Shown here one piece after another: positions 43,006-51,018 of a stretch of DNA of 64,000 nt; the stretch's first letter is position 1, and each line of letters starts with the position of its first letter. Below the pieces are notes generated by a model, which saw nothing but the letters and a program-made list of their open reading frames with translations, was not told the DNA's origin and did no database searches. The DNA is taken from contig NZ_JAPNJW010000002.1 of assembly GCF_026626745.1 (NCBI RefSeq), positions 3,310,151-3,374,150 on the forward strand, given 5' to 3'. This stretch comes from Nannocystis sp. RBIL2 (GTDB taxonomy: Bacteria; Myxococcota_A; Polyangia; Nannocystales; Nannocystaceae). A program made the position numbers and the translations under genes.

Positions 43006-45159
43006 TCAGTTGACGTTGGCGACGCTGACCTGGAACGGAAAGCCGTCGATCGCCAGCTCACCGGCGAACTCGTGGTCGCCCATGCCGTCCTCGCCGGGGC
43101 CGTATTCGGCGCCCTGGGGCCCGCAGCCGCCCTCCTTCCAGTCCTCGATCTTGACCCGACCGAACCGGTAGCTGAGCAGCTTCTGGCCCTCGAAGTCGGC
43201 GACGGTGCGCACGTCGGCGCGGTCCGAGTACCACACCGCGACCGGGTCGTTCATGCGACCGTCGCGGATCTCCTCGTAGACCTCCACCTCGTCCTTCCAC
43301 GCGACCACGTGCTGGAGCGCCCGCTCGCCGCGGCACACCACGATCACGCCGTCGTTCAGGCCGCGGACCTCCTGCGTCTCGTCGTCGACCTTCTCGGGCA
43401 CGATGTCGAGGAAGGTCTGGCGATCGCCCTCGAGACCGCGGTGCATCACCAGCGCCGTCGGGTGCTGGCAGATCTGCCCGGTCGCCAGCGGGGCCGGCTC
43501 GCCGGTGGCCTGCTCGCCCTTTCCGACCTCGAACCAGCTCGCCATCAGCCGCCCCGGCGTGAACACGTGCAGCACGCCGTCGTCGCCGGCCGCGTAGGCC
43601 TTCCACGGGTCGACGCCATGGGTCGGGCCGTAGATCGCCTGGCTCTTGTCGAGGCCGACCCGCACCGCCCGCGGGGCGGCCACGTCGAACACCGCGGCCA
43701 CCGTCGGCCGGGCGCTCTCCGGCGCGACGTCGAAGGTGTAGGGCCACACGTCCGCCGGCGCCTGCGGCAGCACCTGGTCGCCCGCCTGCATGCCGTCCCA
43801 CACGAATTGCGACAGCGTCTCGCTGCAGCTGGCCTCGCTGCCGAAGTACATCGAATGGAAGTAGTCGAGCAGCGGCGCGAGGTCGACGAACGCGACCTTG
43901 TCCTCCCACTGGCTGGCGACCAGCGCGTAGCCCTTGCGCGCGACCATGTGCTGCAGCCACCCGCCCTCGGCGAAGGCGGAGATCGGCTGTTGATTGGCGA
44001 CGTCGGACATCTGCGCCTCGCTGGTGAAGCAGGTGTCGACCATGGTGTCCTTGTGCGGCCCGGTGAACGACAGGCTGCGCATCGACTTGCCGTTGGCGTC
44101 GTTGGGGTTGGTCCAGCCGTGGGTGGTGACCGCGGCGATCGAGGTCGGGGTCGCGAACGGCAGCGGCACGGCGCCGAGGAGCTTCAGCTCGCGCACGCCG
44201 CCGGCGTTGAACAGGCCGTGGTACCACCACGAATGCGCGTTCGGGGTCGGCCCCCGCACCGACAGCACCGCCAGCTCGCCGCGGACCTCGTCGGTGTTCC
44301 ACAGGGTGACCAGCACGAACTCGTTGTTGCTGGTGATGGCGACCGCGCTCGGCACGAGGTGCGACGGGAATTGATAATAGGCGCCGATCGAGCCCGAGGT
44401 CGCGGTGCCGGCGGTGCCGACGACGCCGCCGGCGAAGATCGCCACGCCGTCATTGGTCCAGTTGCGCTCGCTGCGGGCGATGGCGATCGGCTGGCCGAGC
44501 GCGGCCGGGTCGTACTCGGGGCGCGTCACGTAGGGCTCGGGGCTGTTCAACATCTTCGGGTGACTCGAGATGGCGCCCTGCTCCCAGGCGTGGGTCTGGA
44601 TCCGATCGACCCCGGGGGTGGCCGCGCCGACCCCCGCGGCGGGCACGTAGAGCGCCTGGCCGCTCACGCTGCCGTAGCAACCGCCGCCCTCGGGGCACAC
44701 TCCTGCCTGCACCGGGATGCCGTCGGTGAGATAGCCGCCGCCGCAGGTCTGCCCCGCGGGGCCCCACACCTCGGGCGCGGGGTTGGTGGCGTCGCCGTCG
44801 TGCAATTCGGCCCACGTCGGCCCGAGCCGACAATCCACGGCCTCCTTGCTCCAATCCCCTGCGACCTGCGCGTAACGGGCGGCGTCGATCTGCCGGCTGA
44901 CGCTGTCGACAATGCCGGCCCCGCAGCGCGCGTACGGACCGGCCGGCGCCTCGCCGGTGTCGTCGCCGGTCTCGCTGGTGTCACTCGTCCCGCCTGTGGT
45001 CGGCGGATTGGCGGTACCCGCGGTCGGCTCGCCAGCGGTCTCGCTCGCGCCGCCGGTCGGGCCGTCGCTGTCGGTCCCGCCGGTGGTGCTGCCGTCGCTC
45101 GACGGACAGGCGAGCAGCGCGAGGACAGGGAGCAGAGCGTACAGTCGTGACCGGATCAT
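43006..45159 (-). CDS. large lipoprotein of unknown function
   Basis: The 717-residue protein has a strong start (GGAGG 7 bp upstream of the ATG at 45159), a lipoprotein signal (LLPVLALLAC), a Gly/Thr/Ser linker (about 20-72), then a large beta-rich body. Segments such as YVPAAGVGAATPGVDRIQT, VAITSNNEFVLVTLWNTDE and LHVFTPGRLMASWFEVG suggest a propeller-like fold with no recognised catalytic motif. Cys residues at intervals suggest disulfides outside the cytoplasm. It ends LAIDGFPFQVSVANVN. I do not recognise the family. The following divergent gap is 797 bp. Confidence 0.75.
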   Translation of the reverse strand: MIRSRLYALLPVLALLACPSSDGSTTGGTDSDGPTGGASETAGEPTAGTANPPTTGGTSDTSETGDDTGEAPAGPYARCGAGIVDSVSRQIDAARYAQVAGDWSKEAVDCRLGPTWAELHDGDATNPAPEVWGPAGQTCGGGYLTDGIPVQAGVCPEGGGCYGSVSGQALYVPAAGVGAATPGVDRIQTHAWEQGAISSHPKMLNSPEPYVTRPEYDPAALGQPIAIARSERNWTNDGVAIFAGGVVGTAGTATSGSIGAYYQFPSHLVPSAVAITSNNEFVLVTLWNTDEVRGELAVLSVRGPTPNAHSWWYHGLFNAGGVRELKLLGAVPLPFATPTSIAAVTTHGWTNPNDANGKSMRSLSFTGPHKDTMVDTCFTSEAQMSDVANQQPISAFAEGGWLQHMVARKGYALVASQWEDKVAFVDLAPLLDYFHSMYFGSEASCSETLSQFVWDGMQAGDQVLPQAPADVWPYTFDVAPESARPTVAAVFDVAAPRAVRVGLDKSQAIYGPTHGVDPWKAYAAGDDGVLHVFTPGRLMASWFEVGKGEQATGEPAPLATGQICQHPTALVMHRGLEGDRQTFLDIVPEKVDDETQEVRGLNDGVIVVCRGERALQHVVAWKDEVEVYEEIRDGRMNDPVAVWYSDRADVRTVADFEGQKLLSYRFGRVKIEDWKEGGCGPQGAEYGPGEDGMGDHEFAGELAIDGFPFQVSVANVN

Positions 45160-45375
45160 GGGCGAGCCTCCAATGGCATTCGGAGGCGCGATGATCCCCG
45201 CGATCAGAACATTTGCTCGCGGCCGGCGAGCGGAGTCTTCGCGGGGTACGCGGAACCCACGCGGGGCGGGCTGTGCCCCGCTCGCAAGCCCCACCATGGC
45301 GCGCTCGCGGCCTCGATGGGGCGTGTCCCCTGCGCTGAAACGGGTCCTCCTCGCCTGCCCACGCAGGCCTCGCTC

Positions 45376-45403
45376 GCGCGAGCGAGGGCGCCCTCGCTCG
45401 CGC
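45376..45403. repeat. perfect 28-bp palindrome
   Basis: The left half GCGCGAGCGAGGGC is followed directly by its exact reverse complement, so it could form a cruciform or bind a dimer. It sits in an intergenic stretch and nested inverted repeats extend outward (CTCGCTCGC/GCGAGCGAG just to the left). Confidence 0.7.
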
Positions 45404-45513
45404 CGACGCGCTCGCGGAGATACGCGATTCGCACGAGTCGGCGCCGCGCCGGCGACTGCACGCAGCGATCGCGGATCGCCGCATGAGCCCGCCGCTCACG
45501 GTCGCGATGCGAG

Positions 45514-45531
45514 GATGTCCTCGGGGACAGG
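45514..45531. repeat. dispersed element, intergenic
   Basis: TGTCC, TCGG, GGACA: perfect 5-bp arms, in the 797-bp gap. Confidence 0.5.
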
Positions 45532-45743
45532 CGACGAGCGAATGACCGGCGGTCAGAGCATTGCTCGCAGCGATCGCTGCCGCGGCTGCCCGCCAGCGGC
45601 GGGCGCGAATCATGGCTGTCGCTCGCGAGCCGTGGCCTTCGCCGAATCACCGCAACACGGCCCGACCGATTCACGCCGCGCCCCGGAAGGCGCGCGGACC
45701 GAGCCGGCCGCTCGCGCGGCCGTTTCGCAGCGATTTTTTATAA

Positions 45744-45774
45744 GATGTCCTGGTGGACATGTCCCGGAGGACAC
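45744..45774. repeat. two dispersed elements in tandem, intergenic
   Basis: TGTCC-TGGT-GGACA (45746-45759) and TGTCC-CGGA-GGACA (45760-45773) abut exactly. A TTTTTTA tract lies just to the left, so the minus strand would read hairpin then U-tract backwards; a terminator role is not clear. Confidence 0.55.
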
Positions 45775-45956
45775 GCGGCTCTCCGCCCGCCCGCTCGCGG
45801 CGACCGGAGGCTCTGCTCGGTGCCCGCCCGAGCCCGGCGCGCGCGAGGAATCGGCGATCTCGGCGCGCCTGCGCGGCTGTTTAATGAAGAAGTTTCGCGG
45901 CGAGCGGCTGCAGCGGCGTGGACGCGGGCGCCGGCGCGCTCTAAACTGCCGCGGCA

Positions 45957-46517
45957 ATGGCACGAAGCAAGACCAGCAAGTGGGTGAGCCTCGGGCTCGC
46001 GGCGACCGTGGGCATCGGCGCGTACGAGTTCGGGCTGTTCGACTGCGCGAGCACCAACGGGGTCCAGCACCTCGCCAATCAGGTGTGGATCGAGCGGCTC
46101 CCGCAGAACGACCGCGACCAGATCCATCACCTCGTCCTGCTCGAGCAGGGTCGTGACCGCTTCGGCGGGTTCGGCAAGAGCTCGCAGTGGCGCCACTTCC
46201 TCGAGATCTTCGCGTGGCACCGCGAGCAGAACCGCCTGACCCTCAACCTGCCGCAGGACCGCGTCCGCCTCGACCTCGAGGCTCGCGTGTGGGAGTGCGA
46301 GGACGAGGCGCCGGCCCCGTTCGAGCTGTGCCTCGAGCTCAAGAGCGAGCGCGGCCACACCGCCCGCTACTACAGCCGCTTCGACTGGGTCATCGAGGGC
46401 GGCAAGGCGCCCCACATCGAGGGCCTGCCGGAGCTCGCGCCCCACGCCGCGCCCGCGATCTCGGCGGGCATCGAGTTCACGCGCGACGCCGACGCCCAGG
46501 CGCTCCTGGCCCGCTGA
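45957..46517 (+). CDS. membrane-anchored hypothetical protein
   Basis: The 186-residue product has an N-terminal hydrophobic segment (about 8-25, WVSLGLAATVGIGAYEFGL) which could be an uncleaved anchor, then a beta-rich periplasmic domain (for example HLVLLEQGRDRFGGFG and LNLPQDRVRLDLEARVWECE). No family is recognised. It ends 3 bp before the GTG of the MoaD-like gene, so the two are probably translated from one message. This suggests a link with the aldehyde oxidoreductase locus, but position is the only evidence. Confidence 0.7.
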   Translation: MARSKTSKWVSLGLAATVGIGAYEFGLFDCASTNGVQHLANQVWIERLPQNDRDQIHHLVLLEQGRDRFGGFGKSSQWRHFLEIFAWHREQNRLTLNLPQDRVRLDLEARVWECEDEAPAPFELCLELKSERGHTARYYSRFDWVIEGGKAPHIEGLPELAPHAAPAISAGIEFTRDADAQALLAR

Positions 46518-46520
46518 GGC

Positions 46521-46781
46521 GTGGTCACGGTCGAGCTCTACGGCGTGCCGCGCCTGCGCGCGGGCGCCTCGCGCGTGGAGGTCCCCGCGGGCACGCTCGC
46601 GTCGATCCTCCACGCGCTCGCCTCGATCCTCCCGGGCCTCGTGCCCGACATCGTCCACGACGGCCGCCTCACCGAACACGCGCTCGTCGCCGTCGACGGC
46701 CGCGAGATCGTCGCCGACCCGACGCTGCCGATCGCCGACGGCACGGTGCTGGTGCTGATCTCCGCCGCGGCCGGCGGCTGA
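46521..46781 (+). CDS. MoaD/ThiS-like sulfur carrier
   Basis: The 86-residue product has the beta-grasp ubiquitin-like fold and ends in a Gly-Gly motif (LISAAAGG), the thiocarboxylate site of molybdopterin and thiamin sulfur carriers. Motifs VTVELYGVPRLRAG and LVAVDGREIVADPTLP are typical of MoaD. GTG at 46521 is the start, 3 bp after the upstream stop. It lies 213 bp before the aldehyde:ferredoxin oxidoreductase, a common pairing, so it likely serves assembly of the tungsten- or molybdenum-pterin cofactor. Confidence 0.85.
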   Translation: MVTVELYGVPRLRAGASRVEVPAGTLASILHALASILPGLVPDIVHDGRLTEHALVAVDGREIVADPTLPIADGTVLVLISAAAGG

Positions 46782-46994
46782 TCGCTCCGCCCAGGGAACT
46801 TCCCAGGCCTCCAGGAACATCAGCCGACCCTGCGACGCGCACCTGTGCGCGCAGCCCGTCGCGCCGGACCGATGCATGGGATCTCGGCGCGGCGCGCGGC
46901 TCGCAGACGCTCGCGTGACCGACGTCGCGCGGGCTCGGCCGGCGCGCGCGGCTCTGCGGTCGCGCGGGCGGGCGGGCGCGCTACAACCCTCCCG

Positions 46995-48809
46995 ATGCGC
47001 GGCAACTTCGGCCGGATCTTGCTCGTCGAGCTGCGGGGCGACCGCGTGGCCGTCGAGCACGTGGCGCTGCCGGAGGCTGCCTACCACGCGTTCGTCGGCG
47101 GCGTCGGGCTCGGCGCCTACCTCCTGTGGCGGTTCGCCCCGGCGGGCGTCGACCCGCTGGCGCCCGAGGCGCCGCTCGTCTACGCGTTCAGCCCGCTGCT
47201 CGGCACTCCGCTGACCACCACCGCCAAGTTCGCAGTGCTGTGCAAGAGCCCCCTGACCGGGCGGATCAGCGACGGCCTCAGCAGCTCCCGCTTCGCCCTC
47301 GCCGCCAAGCGCCTCGGGGTCGACGCCCTCGTCATCCGCGGCGCGCTCGATCGCCTCGGCTGGCTCCACCTCGACGAGGACCCGGCCGCCTGCCGCGTCG
47401 AGCCGTGCCCGGCGTGGGCCGGCCTGTCCGCACATGAACTTTCGGACATGGCGGCAAAGCAAGGTCTTTTTCGCCATGTGTCGGCGATCGGCCCCGCCGG
47501 CGAGGCGCAGATCCGCTACGCGACGATCTCCAACGACGGCCGGCACGCCGGGCGCGGCGGCGCGGGGGCGGTGCTCGGGGCCAAGCGGGTCAAGGCGATC
47601 AGCGTGCGCGGGGCGGCGGTCGCCGGGGTCGCGGACGCGGCGAGCGTGCAGGTGCGGGCCCGCGATCTCGCGGCGCGCAGCGCCGGCGCGGCGACCGAGA
47701 AGTACCGGGCGCTCGGGACCGCGGCCAACCTCGAGACCTTCGACCGCCTGCGGATCTTGCCGCGGCGTAACTTTCAGACAGTGTCGATCGGCCAGGCAGC
47801 CGCGCGGCGCCTCGCGCCCGAGGGGCTGGCCCGCGCCGGCGAGCACGTGCGCGACAGCTGCGCCGGCTGCACGATCGGCTGCGACCATCGCTACGGCGGC
47901 ACGCGCATCGAGTACGAAACTCAGTTCGCTCTCGGGCCGCTGATCGACGTCGACGACCCTGCGTGCCTGCTCGCGGCCGCCGGCGCCTGCGACGCGCTCG
48001 GCCTCGACACGATCTCGGCCGGCGGCACTCTGGCGTTCGCGATGGAGTGCGCCGAGCGCGGCCTCGTCGACTGGCCGCTGCGCTTCGGCGACGACGTCCT
48101 GCCGTGGCTCCGCGCGATCGCCCGGCGCGAGGGCGCCGGCGATCTCCTGGCGGAAGGGACACGTCGGATCGCGGCCGTGATCGGCCAGGGCAGTGAGCGC
48201 TTCGCCTGTCACGTCAAGGGCCTGGAGCTGCCGGGCTATGAGCCGCGGGCGATGCAGACGTTCGCCCTCGGCCTGTGCGTCGCCTGCAGGGGCGCCGACC
48301 ACAACCGCAGCGGCGCGTACCAGGCCGACCTCCAGGCCGGCGTCGACCGCTACCGCGCCGACGTGGCGCGCGCGCCCGCGCGGGTGATCGAAGCCGAGGA
48401 CAATGCGGCCCTGCTCGACTCCCTGATCCTCTGCAAGTTCTTGCGCGGGGCCATCCGCGAGCCCTGGCGCGAAGGCGCCGAGCTGCTGGCGATGGTGACG
48501 GGCGTGCCTCGGGGCGAAGACGATCTGCGGCGGTCGGCACGCAGGATCGCCGCCGTGCGTCACGCCTTCAACGTGCGCGAGGGCTGGACGCTCGCCGAGG
48601 ACCGCCTGCCCGACCGCTTCCACGACGAGGCGCTCGAAGACGGCGCGTCGCTCGACCGGGCCGACGTCGCGGCGATGGTGGACGCATACCACGCCGCCCG
48701 TGGGCACGTCCCGCGCGGCGGACCGTCGGAGCGCCTCCGCCGCGAACTCGAGCTCGACGCCTGGCTCACGGACGCCCCCCCCTTGCAAGGCCCCGCGTCG
48801 CTCGGCTAA
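46995..48809 (+). CDS. aldehyde:ferredoxin oxidoreductase (tungsten-pterin family)
   Basis: The 604-residue enzyme belongs to the AOR family, which oxidises aldehydes to acids with a bis-pterin tungsten (or molybdenum) center and passes electrons to ferredoxin through a 4Fe-4S cluster. The cluster motif is C289-x2-C292-x3-C296 in DSCAGCTIGCDH, with the distal Cys480 in LILCKF. Other AOR features are GKSPLTG-like CKSPLTGRISDG, ATISNDGRHAGRGGAG and the domain-3 GLCVACRGADHNRSG. An upstream MoaD-like gene and the overlapping downstream ApaG gene share its strand. The ATG at 46995 is supported by the family N-terminus (GNFGRILLVEL). A dispersed element lies at 47423-47450. AOR is uncommon in aerobic bacteria. 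Confidence 0.92.
   Translation: MRGNFGRILLVELRGDRVAVEHVALPEAAYHAFVGGVGLGAYLLWRFAPAGVDPLAPEAPLVYAFSPLLGTPLTTTAKFAVLCKSPLTGRISDGLSSSRFALAAKRLGVDALVIRGALDRLGWLHLDEDPAACRVEPCPAWAGLSAHELSDMAAKQGLFRHVSAIGPAGEAQIRYATISNDGRHAGRGGAGAVLGAKRVKAISVRGAAVAGVADAASVQVRARDLAARSAGAATEKYRALGTAANLETFDRLRILPRRNFQTVSIGQAAARRLAPEGLARAGEHVRDSCAGCTIGCDHRYGGTRIEYETQFALGPLIDVDDPACLLAAAGACDALGLDTISAGGTLAFAMECAERGLVDWPLRFGDDVLPWLRAIARREGAGDLLAEGTRRIAAVIGQGSERFACHVKGLELPGYEPRAMQTFALGLCVACRGADHNRSGAYQADLQAGVDRYRADVARAPARVIEAEDNAALLDSLILCKFLRGAIREPWREGAELLAMVTGVPRGEDDLRRSARRIAAVRHAFNVREGWTLAEDRLPDRFHDEALEDGASLDRADVAAMVDAYHAARGHVPRGGPSERLRRELELDAWLTDAPPLQGPASLG
47423..47450. repeat. dispersed element inside a gene
   Basis: CTGTCC ... 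TTTCGGACATG with a 14-base spacer containing CACATGAAC. In frame in the AOR gene. Confidence 0.4.
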
Positions 48810-49204
48810 TGGGACCCCAGGTGACCCGGAGCGAGACCGAGGGGATCTGCGTCGAGGTGAAGACGCGCTATGTCGGCGGGCGTGCCCTGCCGGAGGGCGC
48901 GCGCTTCGTGTTCGCTTACACCATCCGGATCTCCAACACCGGCGAAGCGCCCGCCCAGCTGTGTCGGCGTCACTGGTTCATCACCGACGCTCACGGCGGC
49001 GTGCGCGAGGTCGAGGGCGAGGGCGTGGTCGGCTCGCAGCCGCTGCTCCACCCCGGCGAGTCGTTCGAGTACACCAGCGGCTGCGTGCTCGAGACGCCCC
49101 ACGGCGCGATGCACGGCAGCTACACCATGTTCCGCCCCAACGGCGCCTGCTTCGAGGCGCTGGTCGACGCGTTCGTGCTGGCGGACCCGCAGGCGATCGT
49201 CTGA
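48809..49204 (+). CDS. apaG: ApaG protein
   Basis: The 131-residue product is an ApaG of normal length: FVFAYTIRISNTGEAPAQLCRRHWFITDAHG followed by EVEGEGVVGSQPLLHPGESF and YTSGCVLETPHGAMHGSY (given here as RRHWFITDAHG, GVVGSQPLLHPGESFEYTSG and GAMHGSYTMF). Its ATG overlaps the stop of the AOR gene (TAATG), so translation is coupled. ApaG has an Fn3-like fold and is linked to Co/Mg resistance in other bacteria; a role in this operon is not known. A perfect hairpin with TTCG loop follows at 49211-49228. Confidence 0.95.
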   Translation: MGPQVTRSETEGICVEVKTRYVGGRALPEGARFVFAYTIRISNTGEAPAQLCRRHWFITDAHGGVREVEGEGVVGSQPLLHPGESFEYTSGCVLETPHGAMHGSYTMFRPNGACFEALVDAFVLADPQAIV

Positions 49205-49210
49205 AGCGGG

Positions 49211-49228
49211 GCTGTCCTTCGGGACAGC
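49211..49228 (+). terminator. hairpin with cUUCGg tetraloop after apaG
   Basis: GCTGTCC (49211-49217) pairs with GGACAGC (49222-49228) around a TTCG loop, 6 bp after the apaG stop. The C(UUCG)G tetraloop makes a very stable hairpin. A copy of the dispersed element. Confidence 0.65.
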
Positions 49229-49414
49229 TCACCCGACGAAGTCATCGGTCGCTAACGCGGCCGACTCATCGGGCCCACTGGTGCTCGTGTCGCTATCCGG
49301 CGCGGACGCGTCGCCGCTGGTCGCCTCGCTGAGGCCTCTCGCGGTGCCGTGCCGGGCGGCGCCTCGTCCCGGCACCCGAAGGCCGCGACGACGGCGAGCC
49401 TGCAGCACGGCCGC

Positions 49415-49966
49415 TCACGCTGTCGTCGTCCACGCGAAAGCCGTCCAGTGCGCGGCCGTGCATCCGAACAGGAGCACATCGTTCGCGAAGTACCGTAGCG
49501 CCCACACTTGCTCGAGCTGCCCTTCGGGCCAGGTCGCAAAGCCTTCGCGTCCGGCGCGGGCTCGGCTCCTGGCGATCGCCTCCAACACCCATCGGGCCTC
49601 ATCCACGGCCTTCTCTGGCGCGATCGGCGGGTAAGGCCCCGGTCCCTCGTCCGCCCGCCACGCAGCGTCCTGGTAGGCAGCCGCGTCCTCGGTCCATGGC
49701 TCGTCGGCGGGCCACTCCTCCCACCAACACAGCACCCGCTTGGCGAAGGCCGCCAACGCCGTCGTCGCAGCACCGTAGGCCGCGCGAGGCGCCGACAGCA
49801 GTGCCGCCTTCGCGAGAAGCTCATCCGCGACGGCGGGATCGAGGACGCTGCAACTCGCCACCTCGACGAGCCTCACCGCCGTCACAGGCAGCCGCAGGGC
49901 CGCCTGGAAGGCCGCGGATGGCGGCAGCTCGAGCGGCAGGACAAGTTCTCCCACCCGCGCGAGCAT
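49415..49966 (-). CDS. hypothetical protein
   Basis: The 183-residue product is Ala-rich and helical, with Trp-rich patches (RVLCWWEEWPADEPWTEDAA) and no signal peptide or membrane segment. The C-terminus (ALRYFANDVLLFGCTAAHWT) is hydrophobic. I do not recognise it. The ATG at 49966 is preferred over a GTG at 49975. It converges on the apaG gene and is downstream of the alpha/beta hydrolase on the same strand, separated by the hairpins at 50064-50113. Confidence 0.55.
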   Translation of the reverse strand: MLARVGELVLPLELPPSAAFQAALRLPVTAVRLVEVASCSVLDPAVADELLAKAALLSAPRAAYGAATTALAAFAKRVLCWWEEWPADEPWTEDAAAYQDAAWRADEGPGPYPPIAPEKAVDEARWVLEAIARSRARAGREGFATWPEGQLEQVWALRYFANDVLLFGCTAAHWTAFAWTTTA

Positions 49967-50063
49967 ACCAGCCACCGCCGCGCCCAGCTCGCATTATTCG
50001 TCCGCTCCAGACCACGCCGAAGGCCTCGAGCGCTCGCTACAACTATCGTCAGGAGATACTTGA

Positions 50064-50113
50064 AGGACATGCCCCGAGGGGCATGTCCTCACGAGCATGC
50101 CCCGAAGGGCATG
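50064..50113 (-). terminator. two tandem hairpins after the hydrolase gene
   Basis: First: AGGACATGCCCC pairs with GGGGCATGTCCT (50064-50089), 12-bp arms. Second: CATGCCC/GGGCATG around CGAA (50096-50113), which on the minus strand is a UUCG loop. Both begin 10 bp or more after the stop of the minus-strand hydrolase gene (50124), so they are likely its terminator. Confidence 0.7.
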
Positions 50114-50123
50114 TCCCCGAGAG

Positions 50124-50900
50124 CTAGCCGAGGCCGGCGAGGAACGCCGAGATCACCGCGACAGTCTCGTCGGGCCGCTCGACCTGCACGTAGTGCCCGG
50201 CGCCGCGGATCACGGCCAGGCGGGCGCCGGCGATCGGGTCGACGATCGTCTGGCGGAGGAACGGCGGCGGCATGAACGGGTCATCGGTGGCGACTACCAG
50301 GGTGCGGGCCGTGATGTTCTTCAGGCGGTCGGAGAAGCCGAGGCCCGACCACGACTCGAAGCCCTCGGCGATGCACTTCGAGGGGATCGACGCGCCGGCG
50401 CCGAGCAGGCGGTCGCGGGCGCTCTCGGACAGGTTGGTGCAGGCCATCCCGAGGATCGTCGCCTTGGCCTCGCGGTTGTCGGCGCCGCGGAACAGCCCCG
50501 CCGCGTCGGGCGGGAACGGGATGCCGGAGGCCGGCACCGAGCACAGCAGCACCTGCCCCTGCACCCGCTCGGGCGTCGCCGTCGCGATCCACTGCGCGAT
50601 CGCCCCGCCCATGCTGTGGCCGATCAGCACGAACGACCTGTCCCCGAGGACATCCATCAGCTCGGTCACGTCGGCGGCGTAGCGCTCGACCGTGTAGCCG
50701 GACTCGGGGCGGTCGGACTCGCCGGCGCCGCGCAGGTCGGGGATCACGAGGCGGAAGCCCGTGAGGTCGAGCCGCTCGGCCAGCTCGTCGTAGACGGTGC
50801 TGGACACCATCCAGCCGTGGATCGCCAGGATCGTCCGCGGGCCCTCGCCGAGCACGCGGTAGGCGATCTGGACCTTGTCGCTCGTCGTCATCGTCGACAT
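50124..50900 (-). CDS. alpha/beta hydrolase
   Basis: The 258-residue enzyme has the standard fold-family signatures: ILAIHGWMVSSTVYD (oxyanion HG), the nucleophile elbow LIGHSMGGAIAQ with Ser in GHSMG, and a late His in VIRGAGHYVQVERPDE. The acid residue is likely the Asp in VVATDDPFMPP. It resembles esterase/lactonase-type hydrolases such as BioH- or MenH-like enzymes, but the substrate is not readable. The ATG at 50900 is used. A dispersed element lies inside at 50637-50653. The giant TPR gene is 118 bp upstream, on the same strand. Confidence 0.85.
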   Translation of the reverse strand: MSTMTTSDKVQIAYRVLGEGPRTILAIHGWMVSSTVYDELAERLDLTGFRLVIPDLRGAGESDRPESGYTVERYAADVTELMDVLGDRSFVLIGHSMGGAIAQWIATATPERVQGQVLLCSVPASGIPFPPDAAGLFRGADNREAKATILGMACTNLSESARDRLLGAGASIPSKCIAEGFESWSGLGFSDRLKNITARTLVVATDDPFMPPPFLRQTIVDPIAGARLAVIRGAGHYVQVERPDETVAVISAFLAGLG

Positions 50901-51018
50901 ACGCGGCGATGATAAGCCGAACGCGAACGGGCCGACACCGCGGCATATGGGGGCTGAAACGGCGAGAGGCGAGGCCCCGCGGGTGGGACCTCGCCTCCGC
51001 CGCTGCGACACCGCCCCG

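Larger units (their letters stand above)
45160..45956. other. 797-bp divergent intergenic region
   Basis: This is the promoter region between a lipoprotein gene (minus) and the 45957 gene (plus). It holds a perfect 28-bp palindrome (45376-45403), three dispersed elements (45514-45531 and two in 45744-45774) and two related sequences TCAGAACATTTGCTCGC (about 45203) and TCAGAGCATTGCTCGC (about 45554). No gene is supported; local frames are Arg-rich. A small RNA is possible but not shown. Confidence 0.5.

Noticed and set aside
41995..45150. Long plus-strand frame opposite two minus-strand genes
   Set aside because: It is the antisense shadow of the beta-propeller and large lipoprotein genes: composition is dominated by Arg, Ala, His and Val with no domain, while the minus strand has signal peptides and ribosome-binding sites.
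45204..45674. Arg-rich frame in the 797-bp gap
   Set aside because: Very high Arg/Ser content, no ribosome-binding site, and it covers a perfect palindrome.
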